Shown in pieces: positions 42,401-53,466 of a stretch of 64,000 nt of DNA. The translations under genes and the position numbers were made by a program. Source of the DNA: Eurosta solidaginis (taxonomy: Eukaryota > Arthropoda > Insecta > Diptera > Tephritidae). The stretch spans positions 72,511,183 to 72,575,182 of the forward strand of contig NC_090321.1 in NCBI RefSeq assembly GCF_040869045.1. Reading direction: 5' to 3'. How positions within the stretch are numbered: position 1 is the stretch's first letter; each line of letters begins with the position of its first letter. The notes beneath the pieces were generated by a model that saw only the letters and a list, made by a program, of their open reading frames with translations, was not told the origin of the DNA and searched no databases.

Positions 42401-44338
42401 GTTTACAAATCGAAGTTCACCAGTCTCACACTTCTAGGCGGTAATATCTATAAGAAAAAATATTGCAAACTTTTAAACGCAATTTTTTTAGCCTGGTATA
42501 ACCGAAGATGAGATGGGCCTGGAAAAAATCGTTTATTTGTTTTATAAGGACCACCCGAATGAACATACATAGGCATGTATCTAACAGTTAAAAATGTTTT
42601 GCTTCTGAGAACACGTTTTTATATTATTGAGAATATTAAAAAAGCCGTACACAATACTTATTTCCGATTGTATTCACATGCATTCATGTTTTTAACGTAT
42701 AAAAAACTAATTTTAAAAACTACTGGTATAAGCATTAAGGTGTTCACTAATAATAAAAATAAAAAAATTGTCCCATTTGAAAAAATTAAAATGTTCGCAA
42801 AAGCAGTATTATGTTGCGCAAAAAGAAATCTTCCCCCATGAGGCGGTTCCTTAGGACTTAGTGTATATGGCAGTGTTAGTATTTGAAAATGTTTTTCATT
42901 GGTAAATTTACAAAAAAGTGGTGCTTCATTTACATTGTCCCCTTCTATAGATCAGTAGTTAGAAGTAGCATTAATTTATCACTAGGCCGATTATAATACC
43001 GAAAGTTGAACTACCCAAAGCCCTAACAAAACTCATCACCTCACTTCACGGCTATTGGACAACACCACTCAGAGTAGGGTATTTCTTTGCCTTTCTTCTG
43101 TTGAACGCACAAGACCGTATTCCTTCTCTTTTTATAAAATTAATGTTTAGAGTTTAGGTAAATAAATTTGGCAAGCATATTTTTTATCATTTGTTAAGAA
43201 GCAGTGGTTATTAGAAAAATTCTTTTTAGTCGTCCCTTGTCTTGCCAGTGCTACAGTGAACTAGTTCCGCTCGAAGTGCCTATGATTCTGAAACCAGTTA
43301 GGTTAGTCAGACGAGGGTGACTCTCCGTAAGTTTTCAATAATCGATTCTCGATAATCATTGGATAAATAATCGATTTAAGCTTTGTTCGCGACTGGGTTT
43401 AGATAGAACTGCACTGATTCAGACCGTTTCCAATCAATCTTTTATATGGAATTTGACGTAGCTCGACACTTCGTTCGAGGCTGAGATAGCAATGAAAGAG
43501 CGAACTATGAATAATGAGGCTCATCTTATTAGAAATATCCATTCTATGAAGACGAGTTTTTATCTGTGCTTCGATTTTGCTGCTTAAAAGAATTTCAATA
43601 ATTTTCTACAATTTGTTCTTCTTGTCTCTCCCCTTTTCTTTCTTTTCACATCCTTCTCTAACCATTTATACTAAAAAATAATCGTTATCTTAATACAGCG
43701 AAATCCTCTTGGGCACATACTCACCTTCAGCCAACTTCTGTCCGCTCTAGAGAGGTGTCCGTTCAGGCAAGTGGGCACCTATTTTTTACATAATTTAATA
43801 GATTCAGAGCAAATTTATATATTACACTGCTCTAAAACGGAATGCCGGAATATACGATGCACGAATGCATCGATGGAACCAAACTAATGGAACCGGGATG
43901 TTCTATTGTATAATCTTTATATCCGGTAATAAGAAGATCGTACAATCTGGCAAATCACTTAAGTTTCTTTCAGGCGGCCCCACTTCCGTGACCAAAGCAG
44001 CAGAAATACTGGAGGAAATCTGTCGCCAACAGCAGTCGCATAACCTTTTGTATTGACAAACTACTTGGAAGAATTAGAATAGGGAGAAGCTTACTATCAC
44101 TACAGCACTCCGGTCATATGGGATAGGTGGTTACGAAGACGCTGATAAACTGGGAGAGAAGACATGCAGGAAAAGTGTGAAGCTAAGCGTAGGGCTGCAA
44201 GGTGTCAAAAATTATGACAAATTGCATTTTCAGGTCTAGAAGTAAGTGGCCCCCAGAATACTTCTAGAATTTTCCAACAGGACGTAGGTTTTTTATAACA
44301 TCGACTACTTAGTGGATTATCAATCTATCTCGGCTGCC
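42401..44338. other. No supported gene
   Basis: AT-rich unique-looking sequence. ORFs at 42575-42841 and 43865-44056 have no recognisable family. ATCGATT/AATCGAT words cluster near 43335-43380. No terminal repeats were found. Confidence 0.4.
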
Positions 44339-44470
44339 GTTTAGAAAACGTCCTTTCTCAGAATAATACCCTGCTTCAGAATTTGTTTCATAACGCCCTG
44401 TCTCAGAATTCGGTTGAACAAAGCGCTCTCGCAGATTTGGTTTCGAGAACGTCTTATCTGAGCTCAAATT
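44339..44470. repeat. Degenerate ~30-bp tandem repeat
   Basis: Four imperfect units of the form ..AAaACGtCCTgTCTCAGAATt.. run through AACGTCCTTTCTCAGAAT, AACGCCCTGTCTCAGAAT, AGCGCTCTCGCAGATTTGG and AACGTCTTATCTGAGCTC. Related inverted words recur at 44520-44560. Confidence 0.55.
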
Positions 44471-44653
44471 CAATACATTTTGACATAAGCTGGGATGTTT
44501 ATGAAAATTTTTTTGAAATTTGGCGTTCTTCAACCGAATTCTGAAATAGGGCGTTTTTGAAATGGTGATATTCCCCTTAGCAGTCGATATGTAAAGATTT
44601 GGAAGGGGGTTTTTTCAGGGTGGTCGTCGTATAAACTTCTTGTAACTCTGAAC

Positions 44654-45103
44654 CAGGGACGGAAAATAATAATTTTTTTTCGGAGTCGAAAAAGTCCTGG
44701 TCAAAAAATTGTCCTGGGTGAAAATGTTTGAGTTCCGAGGTATCCATATAGCAATATCATATCGAATCATGCATCCTTTTTATTTTTCGAACTTATTCCA
44801 TAAAAGTCCACATATAAAAGTAAAATCTGTATTTTAATTTTTTTTTTTAGTTCGATAGAACTAGAAACAATTTTTTTTATTTCGGATCGTTTCTTTGTTA
44901 TTAAGCCGGACTTTTATTTTGGCCTTAAAAAATAAAAGTCCAGATTTAACTTTTATTTCCGGACTTTTATTTTTAAAAGTCCGAGTTTAACTAGTTCTAT
45001 CGGACTCAGGTAATAAAAATCCGAAAATAATTTTTATATTGATCCAAATATATTAAAAGTCCAAAATTAATAGTTTTGCAAGGAATAATAGTTTCCGTCC
45101 CTG
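44654..45103. mobile_element. 450-bp hAT MITE
   Basis: Inverted ends CAGGGACGGAAAATAATA and CAGGGACGGAAACTATTA. Perfect 8-bp TSD CTCTGAAC (44646-44653 and 45104-45111). The inside is AT-rich with repeated AAAAGTCCGGACTTTTA-type palindromes. Non-coding. Confidence 0.88.
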
Positions 45104-45779
45104 CTCTGAACACGTTCAGTCTATTTGAGGTCTTTGTGGACCGTTGCATTCAGCTTAACCCAAATTTATCTATCGAAAATTTCGTTCTTTGTGCATCACA
45201 CTATGACACTAGTCGAGTAACTCCCTTTTTTCACTTGGAATATACACATATGTACGCATCCAGCACGACGTTTTTCTAACGTGTAAATTGATAAATATGT
45301 TCACACCTTATCCGCTTACGAGGAGTTCGCGTCCGTCAAAGAGAGCTTTTTGGTTGCTATAAAAACAGGTCTCAATATCCGCCTATCGGAAAGAAATTTG
45401 TACTTAAAGCTTGGTGCATGTGAAACTGTCAGGCCAAGGTGTCGGCGTAATAGAAAGTAGCCGTTAGGAGAAGTTTCTTTGTATATGTGAAGTGCTACCC
45501 ACTCACCAAATTTCGAACAACTCGAGTAGCAAGCTTCGACCGCGACCATTGAAGACATCTACGTGACACGAGAATTTTTTCTGTTCTTGGAATTCGAAAG
45601 TTCTGCTAGACCAATCATATTACTTGCTTCTATTCGAAGTCTTAGCACTTGAAGAAGAAATCTTAATATCATCGCCAGAGCTCGTGATATTTTATCAGTC
45701 GAATATTCGGTTTATTCGGGGTGCTTTTATATTCGACTTTCAGAAATGGATTAGTTAAAAGTTAGAGTCCACATCAGGA

Positions 45780-46130
45780 TGGTCTTCTGGACTATATCGG
45801 GGGTACTATTTTGATAATTTTGTAGATATTTAGGGATCATTTGGGATCTATTTCGCTGTTATTTTCTCATGATCCTAGGGACTATTTAGGGATCCCGTCG
45901 TGGTAATTTCGGAATGGTGTTGGAAATTATTTCGGAACTATTTCGGGATAATTTGGAGACTTTATCGTGGTACCTCTGTAATTAGTTCGAGGTCAGTTAG
46001 GGATCACTTCGGAGTCAGTTCGGGGTTTGGAGATTATTTTGGAGCTCCTCCGGGTTAATTAAGATCATTTCGTGGTCACTTTGGGTACTATTTTAAGGAA
46101 CTTTCGAGGGAGAGATCATTCGGCGTCATA
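45780..46130. repeat. Degenerate short-period minisatellite
   Basis: Words such as GGGATCATTTGGGATC, GGAACTATTTCGGGATAATT and GGGATCACTTCGGAGTC repeat at roughly 14-30 bp with heavy divergence. No coding. 46131-46957 beyond it shows nothing else. Confidence 0.55.
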
Positions 46131-46957
46131 CAATTTTTTCGGGAAATCGGTGATCAAAGCTCTCATGTTAGCCCTTTAACACTCATTACATCTCGGCCAA
46201 TTTCGACACAATTTTTGAAGAATACAATTACAACATATCAATATCTAGTATTCGATCAAATTAACAAAGATTTTAAAAAAGCACATTTGTAGTAGCTGCA
46301 TGGCGTATGCGTATTTTGTTTTACGAACATTTCATACAAAATCAAAGTTCGATTTTGAAAATCAAATAATCATTGAGCTGCGATTATTCGAATAATCCAA
46401 CGAATCAACTGTTCGAATAGTGCAATGTACAAAAATTTTAAAAAGAATATTCAATTTACCGACTCATTCGAATACTTTTAAGAGCCCTAATTATCGACAC
46501 CAAGGTGGTATTACCGGCAAATTAATAATATCAGAGTTCACTTTATCTATTATTATATTACTAACAAATTTCGCATTTATTATGCGTCTAGCCATGTGCT
46601 GTTGGTGAACAAAGAATGATTTATCAGGTGATAATATTTGTTGCTTATTTCATTTTTAAAACAACCTTCAGACAGCATAGAAAGAAATAAAACACACTTG
46701 AAGTTTTGTTAACGTAAAGTGAATGGAATCATAAACACAATAAAGGCGTGTAAGTTGTTTAAGTAGCTGAGAAGTTCTTCAAACTGTTAGAAAACGGTTG
46801 CGTCGTACTCCATAGCTATTTTCTCTTCAAATTAAAATAATGTTTGGTTTTCATTAGGTCAAAATGACTGACAAAAAAAACTTCCTCAAATTGACTTGCT
46901 GGTCATTGAGTGTCAAATGCGTATTCATTATGTCACATAACTCAGAAGAAGTTGATG

Positions 46958-47208
46958 TTGTCGTTGTTGTTGTTGTAGCGATACGGTTGCTCCCCGAAGG
47001 TTTAGGGAGTGATCGATGTGATGGTCCTTTGCCGTTTACAGATCCGGTACGCTCCGGTAACACAGCATCATTAAGGTGCTGGCCCGACCATCTCGGGAAC
47101 GATTTATATGGCCACATTAAACCTTCAGGCCAATCCGGTATTTTAGTCGCCTCTTACGACAGGCATACCTACCGCGGGTATATTCTAACCCCCTGACCCG
47201 CTGGGTTG
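46958..47208 (-). mobile_element. (CAA)n-tailed retroposon end, copy 4
   Basis: 251 bp flanked by a perfect 14-bp TSD AGAAGAAGTTGATG (46944-46957 and 47209-47222). On the minus strand it begins CCCAGCGGGTCAGGGGGTTA and ends in (CAA)n. It lacks the middle part present in copies 1 and 2, but keeps the GTCGCCTCTTACGACAGGC block at its 5' side that those copies have lost. Confidence 0.87.
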
Positions 47209-47313
47209 AGAAGAAGTTGATGATGAAGTGTAGTTAAAATCTAACTTCAAATTTTGTGATCATTTATTTCATAACCCATTTTATTATCTTCCGTTGTTAA
47301 AAATGCTGTATCC

Positions 47314-48193
47314 CATTGTACAGGTTTACAAGTATGATATGTATGAGAGGGAAACAATTTCTTTCCCTTTCTAACACACGGCAGTTTGACACTTCGGTCA
47401 GTGTCAAACTAGCGTGGAACCTGCGTGGAACATGAGTTTTGACACTGAACGAAGTGTCAAAATTACCGGGGTTGCTTCGTCGAAAGCGACACAGGGAAGC
47501 AAAAAAGGGATCGGAATATCAGATATGGGTTGCTGTGATGGTAAATTTCTTTTAACGAATTTAGTAGGAAATTTTAAGTGCACCCATGTGGGTCCTTCAG
47601 AAAATTATAAAAAAGTCTCCAATTAGGGTATCTGGGGACGCGTAGTTATTTCAGTATTAAGAATACAAACACGGGAGTTAAGTTTTTCTACCCGTTCAAA
47701 AGTTCTCCGCGAAAAACAGTTTGAAACCGAGGTCGACTGCAATAACCCGTCCAAAAAAACGGAAAGAAAAATGAATAGACGCGTTTTGTCCTGTTGTCAA
47801 TAGTCCGAAGAGAAAAAGTATTCGAATTATTGGAAGCGAGGCAAAAACGCGTCTATTAATACCTCCCCCGACGGTTTTGGTCGTGTTTTAGCAATCGTCC
47901 CCGTAAAAAAGTATCACAATTTGTTAATTAAAATTGTCCAAAATATATGGTTATTAAAGAGAGATGTAATTAAGTGCTCGTTTGAAAGTAAATAAGTATA
48001 TTTCTTTGTAATATAAGAAAAAAAATTTTAAGCAGTTTTCGATAGCAGCTACTAAACTTTGTTTGGTCCTAAGAAGTACAACAGTGCCAAATAGCATCCA
48101 AAAAAAAAACGAACAAGAACAAGCATTTTATCAGGTGAGCGTGGCTGTGTATGTGCGTGCTGCTACATATCCTACTTGTAGACCTGTACAATG
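47314..48193. mobile_element. TIR element X1 (880 bp)
   Basis: Ends CATTGTACAGGTTTACAAGT and, inverted, CATTGTACAGGTCTACAAGT; pairing extends through GATATGTA. The flank GCTGTATCC is duplicated (47305-47313 and 48194-48202), 8 or 9 bp depending on how the C is assigned. It contains mirrored TTTGACACT…AGTGTCAAA segments near 47385-47460. Its paralog surrounds the LTR element at 29506-34040. Non-coding. Confidence 0.82.
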
Positions 48194-48335
48194 GCTGTAT
48201 CCATGGTACAATAACCAGGTAAAAGCATCAGAGTTGCATTTTACATGTTTTTTCATTCGAAGGTGGTCATAAAATGTCAAACTTTGTTTATGTTTACATT
48301 TTTTGTTTATTTACTTTTGATGTGAAAATTTATTA

Positions 48336-49044
48336 GGTAATTCTTTACTTTAGCTCACAACTACTAAAACTCGTCCAAAAATATCGGGAGAGGTGTCAAA
48401 AGACGCGCTTTAGACCCAGGAGCACGAATCCGAAAACGGAAATTGAAAATTTTATTTCTTTCCAGATATATTTACAAAGTTGAAAATGTTCATGTGGCTG
48501 TTGTAATTTTGATGGTGTTGGGTGCCCACAAAAAAAACCGTGGGTAAAAGTGTTTTGCGCGGATATAGATTTGGTCTCCCATGGTAATTTTATATAAGCG
48601 CGGCCGAAGGCCGCCAACGCAAAAAGGTGATCTGCGCAAAATTACCATGGATCCCACCCCCGGTTTCGGAGGTACCCGCGGGTCTCTTTTCGGTTTTTCG
48701 TTAATATCTTTTGAACGAATTAAAATTTTTATTTTCCGCCTTCGGATTATTAATACTGATGTCAAGACGCGTCGTTTGACACCTCTCTCGATATTTTTGG
48801 TAGCGCATTAGCAGTCGACCCCTCGACTAGACTATTACCTGCGCAAAAATACTATGGATTCCACCCCCGGTTTCGGAGCGCTCCGGTGCCATTTTTCAGT
48901 TTTTTGGGAATATTTTTTGACAGAAATAAAAAGTTTAATTTTCGCTTTCGGATTCGTCGTCCTGAGTCCAAAACGCATTTCTTTGACACCTCCCGATATT
49001 TTTGCACTAGTTTTTGCAGTTGTGAGCTAAAGTAAAGAATTACC
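48336..49044. mobile_element. TIR element Y1 (709 bp) within X2
   Basis: GGTAATTCTTTACTTTAGCT at the left is mirrored at the right, and pairing continues for about 60 bp to the ATATCGGGAGAGGTGTCAAA block. The centre has a GC-rich hairpin (CGGCCGAAGGCCG near 48602). No TSD was identified. A partial relative ends at 51012 with the same hairpin near 50695. Confidence 0.65.
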
Positions 49045-50079
49045 CCGCAAGATCAAGGAAGAGGAAAAATTGGGAAAAAGCTTGTGGCGTTAGCTTCCCT
49101 AAAATGGCTTAATTTTGTCGCTCCATTTTCAGGCCTGTGACCTTATTGTGGGAACTCAGAGAGTAAATTTGATGCCCAACTCCACTCCATCGCTATATTT
49201 ACCGTCTTTGATGTAAATATTGTTTTTTGAATGTTGTAAGATAAGAAATATAATATAATTTTATGTATCACTTAGCAGTGCTAATCAAGAGTTTGTAAAA
49301 GCGGAAGTTGTCTCATCGTCCCCAACGGTCATTCCTACAGTTATCTACCAAAATATCGAACAATACTTTCGCCGCTACAACGTGAAGGAAGGACGAAGGA
49401 TAAATAATAAAGTCCCTTCTACATGTTCGCTTTTTTTTAAGTGACACCGTTGGAGCGAAAGGTCAGAGAAGCCAAAAGAAAAATTGGATCAAAACAACCA
49501 TGCAATGGCGCTGAACCCGAAAGTTCTGTGGCATAGCGACTCATTTGAAATTTTCAACACACCCGTGCTTTTTTTAATTAAAAAAGATTACATCTAAAGA
49601 CATGGAGAACATATCCTTCAAAGAAATCTGCACCTCAAATACCGACACGACGAGTTTCCAACGTTAAACGTTATTATGTATATATGTATCTTCGATATTT
49701 ATTAGGTTACTGAATTACTTAATTTTTACTTTACAAAATACATGAAATTTTAAAATAAATCAGTACTTATTCATGAACATACTATTAACTCAGCATTTTA
49801 TATACAATCTCATCCCAAATTTTCAACATCTCTTGGAGACAGTAACGTTAGTATTCATACATACATGTATTGAAAATAAGGTCCACTACAAAAAACATTT
49901 AGCAATAGCATTTCCCAATATTATTTTGATACTACAAAATAACGACCTTAGGCAGATAAAGTAGGAACAATTCCTAAAAAGTTGTATCTCACTTTACATT
50001 AAACTGCTTTGGAATATAAATACATACACTAAAAGATGCATACAATACAAAACGGTCCCTTATTTATATATCTTAAACA
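49045..50079. other. Unassigned interior of X2
   Basis: A short stretch near 49500-49560 translates to NPKVLWHSDSFEIFN, resembling the LWSDESKFEIF box of Tc1/mariner transposases; if real, only a scrap remains. Some of 49770-50079 may be 3' flank of the captured Nfs1 segment, since it lies downstream of its stop on the minus strand. There is no other signal. Confidence 0.35.
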
Positions 50080-50571
50080 AAATTAATGTTGCGACCATTG
50101 GATATTTTTCAATTGGTTCTAGAACCATCTCCCATAATGTAGACATTTCACGTAAACGTTCGACATGTTTGATGCAGGTATCGGTAATATAATCAACCTC
50201 TTCAATGGTGGTAAAACAACCAAATCTATAAAAATTTAACAATAAATTACTTTCAAATTAACTAAACAATTCAGTACGGTAAACTCGTATACCTTATTGA
50301 ACTATGTGCCAAATCCTCATCAGTTCCAATCGCACGTAGGTTCCAGTGATGCAGAAGTACATGCTGATGCACTAGACAACGCCACATCTTTTAAGGCCAT
50401 AAGTAATGATAAATTTAATAAACCACTATACCTTTGCTCTGGATCACCATTACATATACCATGTGATAATCTTGAAGTGATGCGATCATATAAACGTTTC
50501 GATAGAAAATCTATAAATTTCTTATCATATTCCATTTCTTTGAGTGCAAGATAACATGCAGCACCAAATCC
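50080..50571 (-). pseudogene. Nfs1: Captured 3' part of Nfs1, mitochondrial cysteine desulfurase
   Basis: Nfs1 takes sulfur from cysteine for iron-sulfur cluster assembly in mitochondria. The first exon piece (50571-50293) reads GFGAACYLALKEMEYDKKFI, DFLSKRLYDRIT, then LLMALKDVALSSASACTSAS, which includes the active-site cysteine loop (normally SSGSACTSAS), then RAIGTDEDLAHSSIR in another frame. A 67-bp GT-AG intron (50292-50226) follows, then FGCFTTIEEVDYITDTCIKH, VERLREMSTLWEMV and, frameshifted, NIQWSQH-stop. Three small deletions break it: about 24 nt after NLS, about 11 nt after SLEP, and a few nt after EMV. The N-terminal two thirds are absent. The intron shows it came from genomic DNA, not mRNA. 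Confidence 0.88.
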
Positions 50572-51440
50572 AATAACAATAATCCGAAGGCGGAAAAGAA
50601 AAATTTTAGCTCGTTCAAAAGATATTTCCAAAAAACCGAAAAATGACCCCGGAGTGCTTCGAGACCGGGGTGGGATCCATAGTATTTTTGCGCTGGCGGC
50701 CTTCGGCCGCACTTATAAAAAATTAATCTGGGTGGGTCCAACACCGGTTTGGAGACCAAAACTATATCTGCGCAAAACACTTATGTCCACAATTTTTTTT
50801 GGGGGTACTAAATATCATCAACATTACAACGCGCACATGAAAAATTTCAATTGAAAATTTTCAACTTCTTTTGCAAATATCACTTGTCCAACACAAAATA
50901 ATTTACCTCCGCCTTCTGATTATTGTTTTCGAGGTCAATGCGCGTCTTTTAACACCTCTCTCGATATTTATGGACGCATATTATCAGTTTCATGCTGTAG
51001 TTTAGAATTACCAAGAGTTGATGCGCTGGAAACGTTGAAGAAGTGATTCAGCTGCTATATGTAAATAAATAATAACAATAAATTAAATACATATCATTTA
51101 AAAATCAGCTAATTACCTTTATTTTCCATTAAAAATGCCTTTTTCCTCCAGCTTCATCAGCAAACCAACTTTTTTCTTTTTTTGTTTTGGCTTTGCTGAC
51201 GAAAATTACATGTGACATTTTTCTTCTTCCATCACTTTTGACAGAAGAAACTGAAAGAACGATTGACAGTTTATGTACAATCGGCAACAACAAAATACAC
51301 GGGAGGGTTGCATTTTCGCTAATGCTTCTACCTGGTAATTGTACCATGGCTGTATCATAATAAATTGATGGGATGCCAGTTGGCAAACTAAAAATAAATT
51401 TCCAACATGTTTTAAAGTCAAATTTGACATAAATAAAATA

Positions 51441-51790
51441 AATGTAAGGCGCGATAACCTCCGACGAGATTTTAGGCCGAGTCTCTCTTCCAATTTGCGT
51501 CGTGCTCCTTTTCATTTTTCCTACAAATTGACGGGACAGGACCTATTTGTTTTATGCCGACTCCGAACGGCATCTGCAAGGCAGATGAATTTTCACTGAG
51601 AGCTTTTCATGGCAGAAATACACTCGGAGTGCTTGCCAAACACTGCCGAGGGGCGACCCCGCTTAGAAACATTTTCCTCTAATTCAAAAAACTTGTTTCT
51701 AAAATTTTGATGTTACTTTTCCCGGGGCGTGAACCCAGGATCTTCGGTGTGGATGGCCGAGCACGCTACCATCACACAACGGCGGCCGCC
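51441..51790 (-). mobile_element. tRNA-derived SINE, copy 2
   Basis: Same 350-bp unit as 13182-13534. A short GACATA repeat on both sides (51425-51430 and 51791-51796) may be part of a TSD. Confidence 0.8.
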
Positions 51791-52164
51791 GACATACCCT
51801 TCGGCAATTTTCGTTTTCACTTATTGGTATATTTAATGGTCAATTTGAAGTCAAAACGGACGGCAAACACATTTGACGAAAAATCACAAGCATTGATATG
51901 GTTCAAGTTTGCGGTCGAATTTGGTCTTGTGAAAATCAGGTATAAGAATTTGAGAGCAATTTTATGTTCGCATACTGAACACACTCTGCTCAAATGTGAA
52001 TATTTGACACATGACACTTAAAAATGAGTATACACGGACAGCGTTGACAGATTAATGACGCCGTCGTGATTTTGACGATTTTCAACTAGAATGACGTTTG
52101 GTCGATTTTGTAAAGAAAAATGACGATTTAAGACTGCCTCTAATATTTCCGAGCAAGAAAAAGT

Positions 52165-52640
52165 CAAATTTAAAAAAGATTGTGTCACCTTTATAGTGAA
52201 CTGTATGATCAAATTAAAAAGCATTCTGATTTTAACAATGTTGTACTACAAAACTTAAGTTTCATGGATCCAAAAGAAGTTGCTCTTTGCATCTGGTCTT
52301 GCAACATTCTTCACACACAATAGATCAGAAAATTGTTCAGGATATTGATAGCGAGTATAGGTAATTGAAGTTCTTAGAATTTAAGACATATTTTGAAGAC
52401 ATTTCTAAGGTTTCCCCAGAAGTTTTTTGGAAAACTATTTCTACTACTAAAGGAGCTGACTCTACATAAGCTGCATTCGTTGCAGATGTAATGTGCTTGT
52501 CATACTCATCAGCGAATGCAGAACGAATTTTTCTAAAATGAATTTAAACAAAATAAAAATCAGAAACCGTCTGGAAACTGATACATTAAAAGGAATATTA
52601 CTGGCTCAAGATTACAATTTTTGTTGTTATAGCGGCCTAC
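52165..52640 (+). pseudogene. hAT transposase C-terminal (dimerisation) remnant
   Basis: Pieces in order are LYDQIKKHSDFNNVVLQNLS followed by FMDPKEVA, PEVFWKTISTTKGADST, and VMCLSYSSANAERIF, which shifts frame by one base into FSKMNLNKIKIRNRLETDTL and KGILLAQD. The SxANxERxFS…RNRL pattern is the hAT dimerisation region at the protein's C-terminus. The RNase H-like catalytic core and the N-terminal BED finger are missing. A stop and the one-base deletion near 52525 show it is inactive. Confidence 0.85.
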
Positions 52641-52818
52641 TGACTTGTAAGATCGCTTGTTCGAATCGAGCTCAAGGCCTAACAATAATTATTTTATCTT
52701 ATTAATGTTATGATAAATTTTTTTTAACTGAAATTTTTTTTAAATTAAATTATAATAGAAGATAGAAAAAAATTTATCATAACAATAATAAGACAAAACA
52801 ATTATTTTTAGGCCTGGA
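52615..52818 (+). mobile_element. 204-bp SINE-like foldback insertion
   Basis: Perfect 11-bp TSD GCTCAAGATTA (52604-52614 and 52819-52829). The first 60 bp contain TAGCGGCCTACTGACTTG and TTGTTCGAATCGAG, resembling tRNA A and B boxes. The remainder is a long imperfect inverted repeat (AGGCCTAACAATAATTATTT against AAACAATTATTTTTAGGCCT). It interrupts the end of the hAT transposase remnant. Confidence 0.7.
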
Positions 52819-53466
52819 GCTCAAGATTAATTAAAATTGAATAACTTTTCCAGTCATAATATTGAACCGCAAATAAATATGCTAAAAAGTTAACGTGAAA
52901 ATGTTTAACTAAGAAATGAAATAGACTGAAAACAAGTACCTTTTATATGTAATACAAAATTTATCTTTTAAGACGTTTTTGTCATTTATAAAATAAAACG
53001 AAATAAATGTTATATGCGGCAACAAGAAATAACAACCAAAGACAATTTTCAGGAAAGCGCTTTTAAAGATAATATTGTATGGCACCTGGTAATAACCCAA
53101 TTTCGTCCTAAATCGACTTTGGTTGTTTCCATAGATATGACGATTTTTGGCGATTTTTTGGGCGGCGTTTGACGATTTGGAAAAAATATATATGGCAACG
53201 CTGTACACGGAATGAAATGCCCGCATATAAGCCAATCAGTGACGTCATAGATGTGGGCAAACACAAAGCGAAAGCTTTACCGGTATTATGTTACACTTAC
53301 CCGTTCGTGAAACACCACGCGTGCCAAATATACTAGGTTTCAATCGACATCAAACTAGATATTTTACCAACAAATATTCCGCAATAAGCGCTCGAACCAA
53401 GACCTCTGCCATTAATAATAATGATATAATAATCAATGCGATTTATTCACCTCCGAGGAGATTTAG

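Larger units (their letters stand above)
48202..51348. mobile_element. TIR element X2 (3.15 kb) carrying an Nfs1 gene segment
   Basis: Ends CATGGTACAATAACCAGGTA and, inverted, CATGGTACAATTACCAGGTA; similarity runs about 30 bp. TSD GCTGTATC at 48194-48201 and 51349-51356. Removing X1, X2 and the extra target copies gives a simple site, AAAAAT-GCTGTATC-ATAATAA. Inside are the TIR element Y1 (48336-49044), a related partial copy (about 50572-51012), about 1 kb of unassigned sequence, and a minus-strand remnant of the host gene Nfs1. No transposase was seen. CAT ends and an 8-bp TSD suggest the P superfamily (inference). Confidence 0.78.
52039..53203 (+). mobile_element. hAT element, 1.17 kb, with transposase remnant
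   Basis: Ends CAGCGTTGACAGATTAATG and, inverted, CAGCGTTGCCATATATAT. Perfect 8-bp TSD TACACGGA (52031-52038 and 53204-53211). TGACGATTTT-type words cluster at both subterminal regions, as transposase-binding repeats often do. It contains a recognisable transposase C-terminus and a nested 204-bp SINE-like insertion. Confidence 0.9.

Noticed and set aside
49500..49565. Tc1/mariner transposase box-like peptide (NPKVLWHSDSFEIFN)
   Set aside because: Only about 15 residues match and no TIR or flanking transposase sequence is visible; kept only as a remark.
50320..50712. A 130-codon minus ORF as a functional small protein
   Set aside because: Its first ~47 codons come from repeat sequence and the rest is the frameshifted Nfs1 remnant; it ends at a stop caused by a small deletion.
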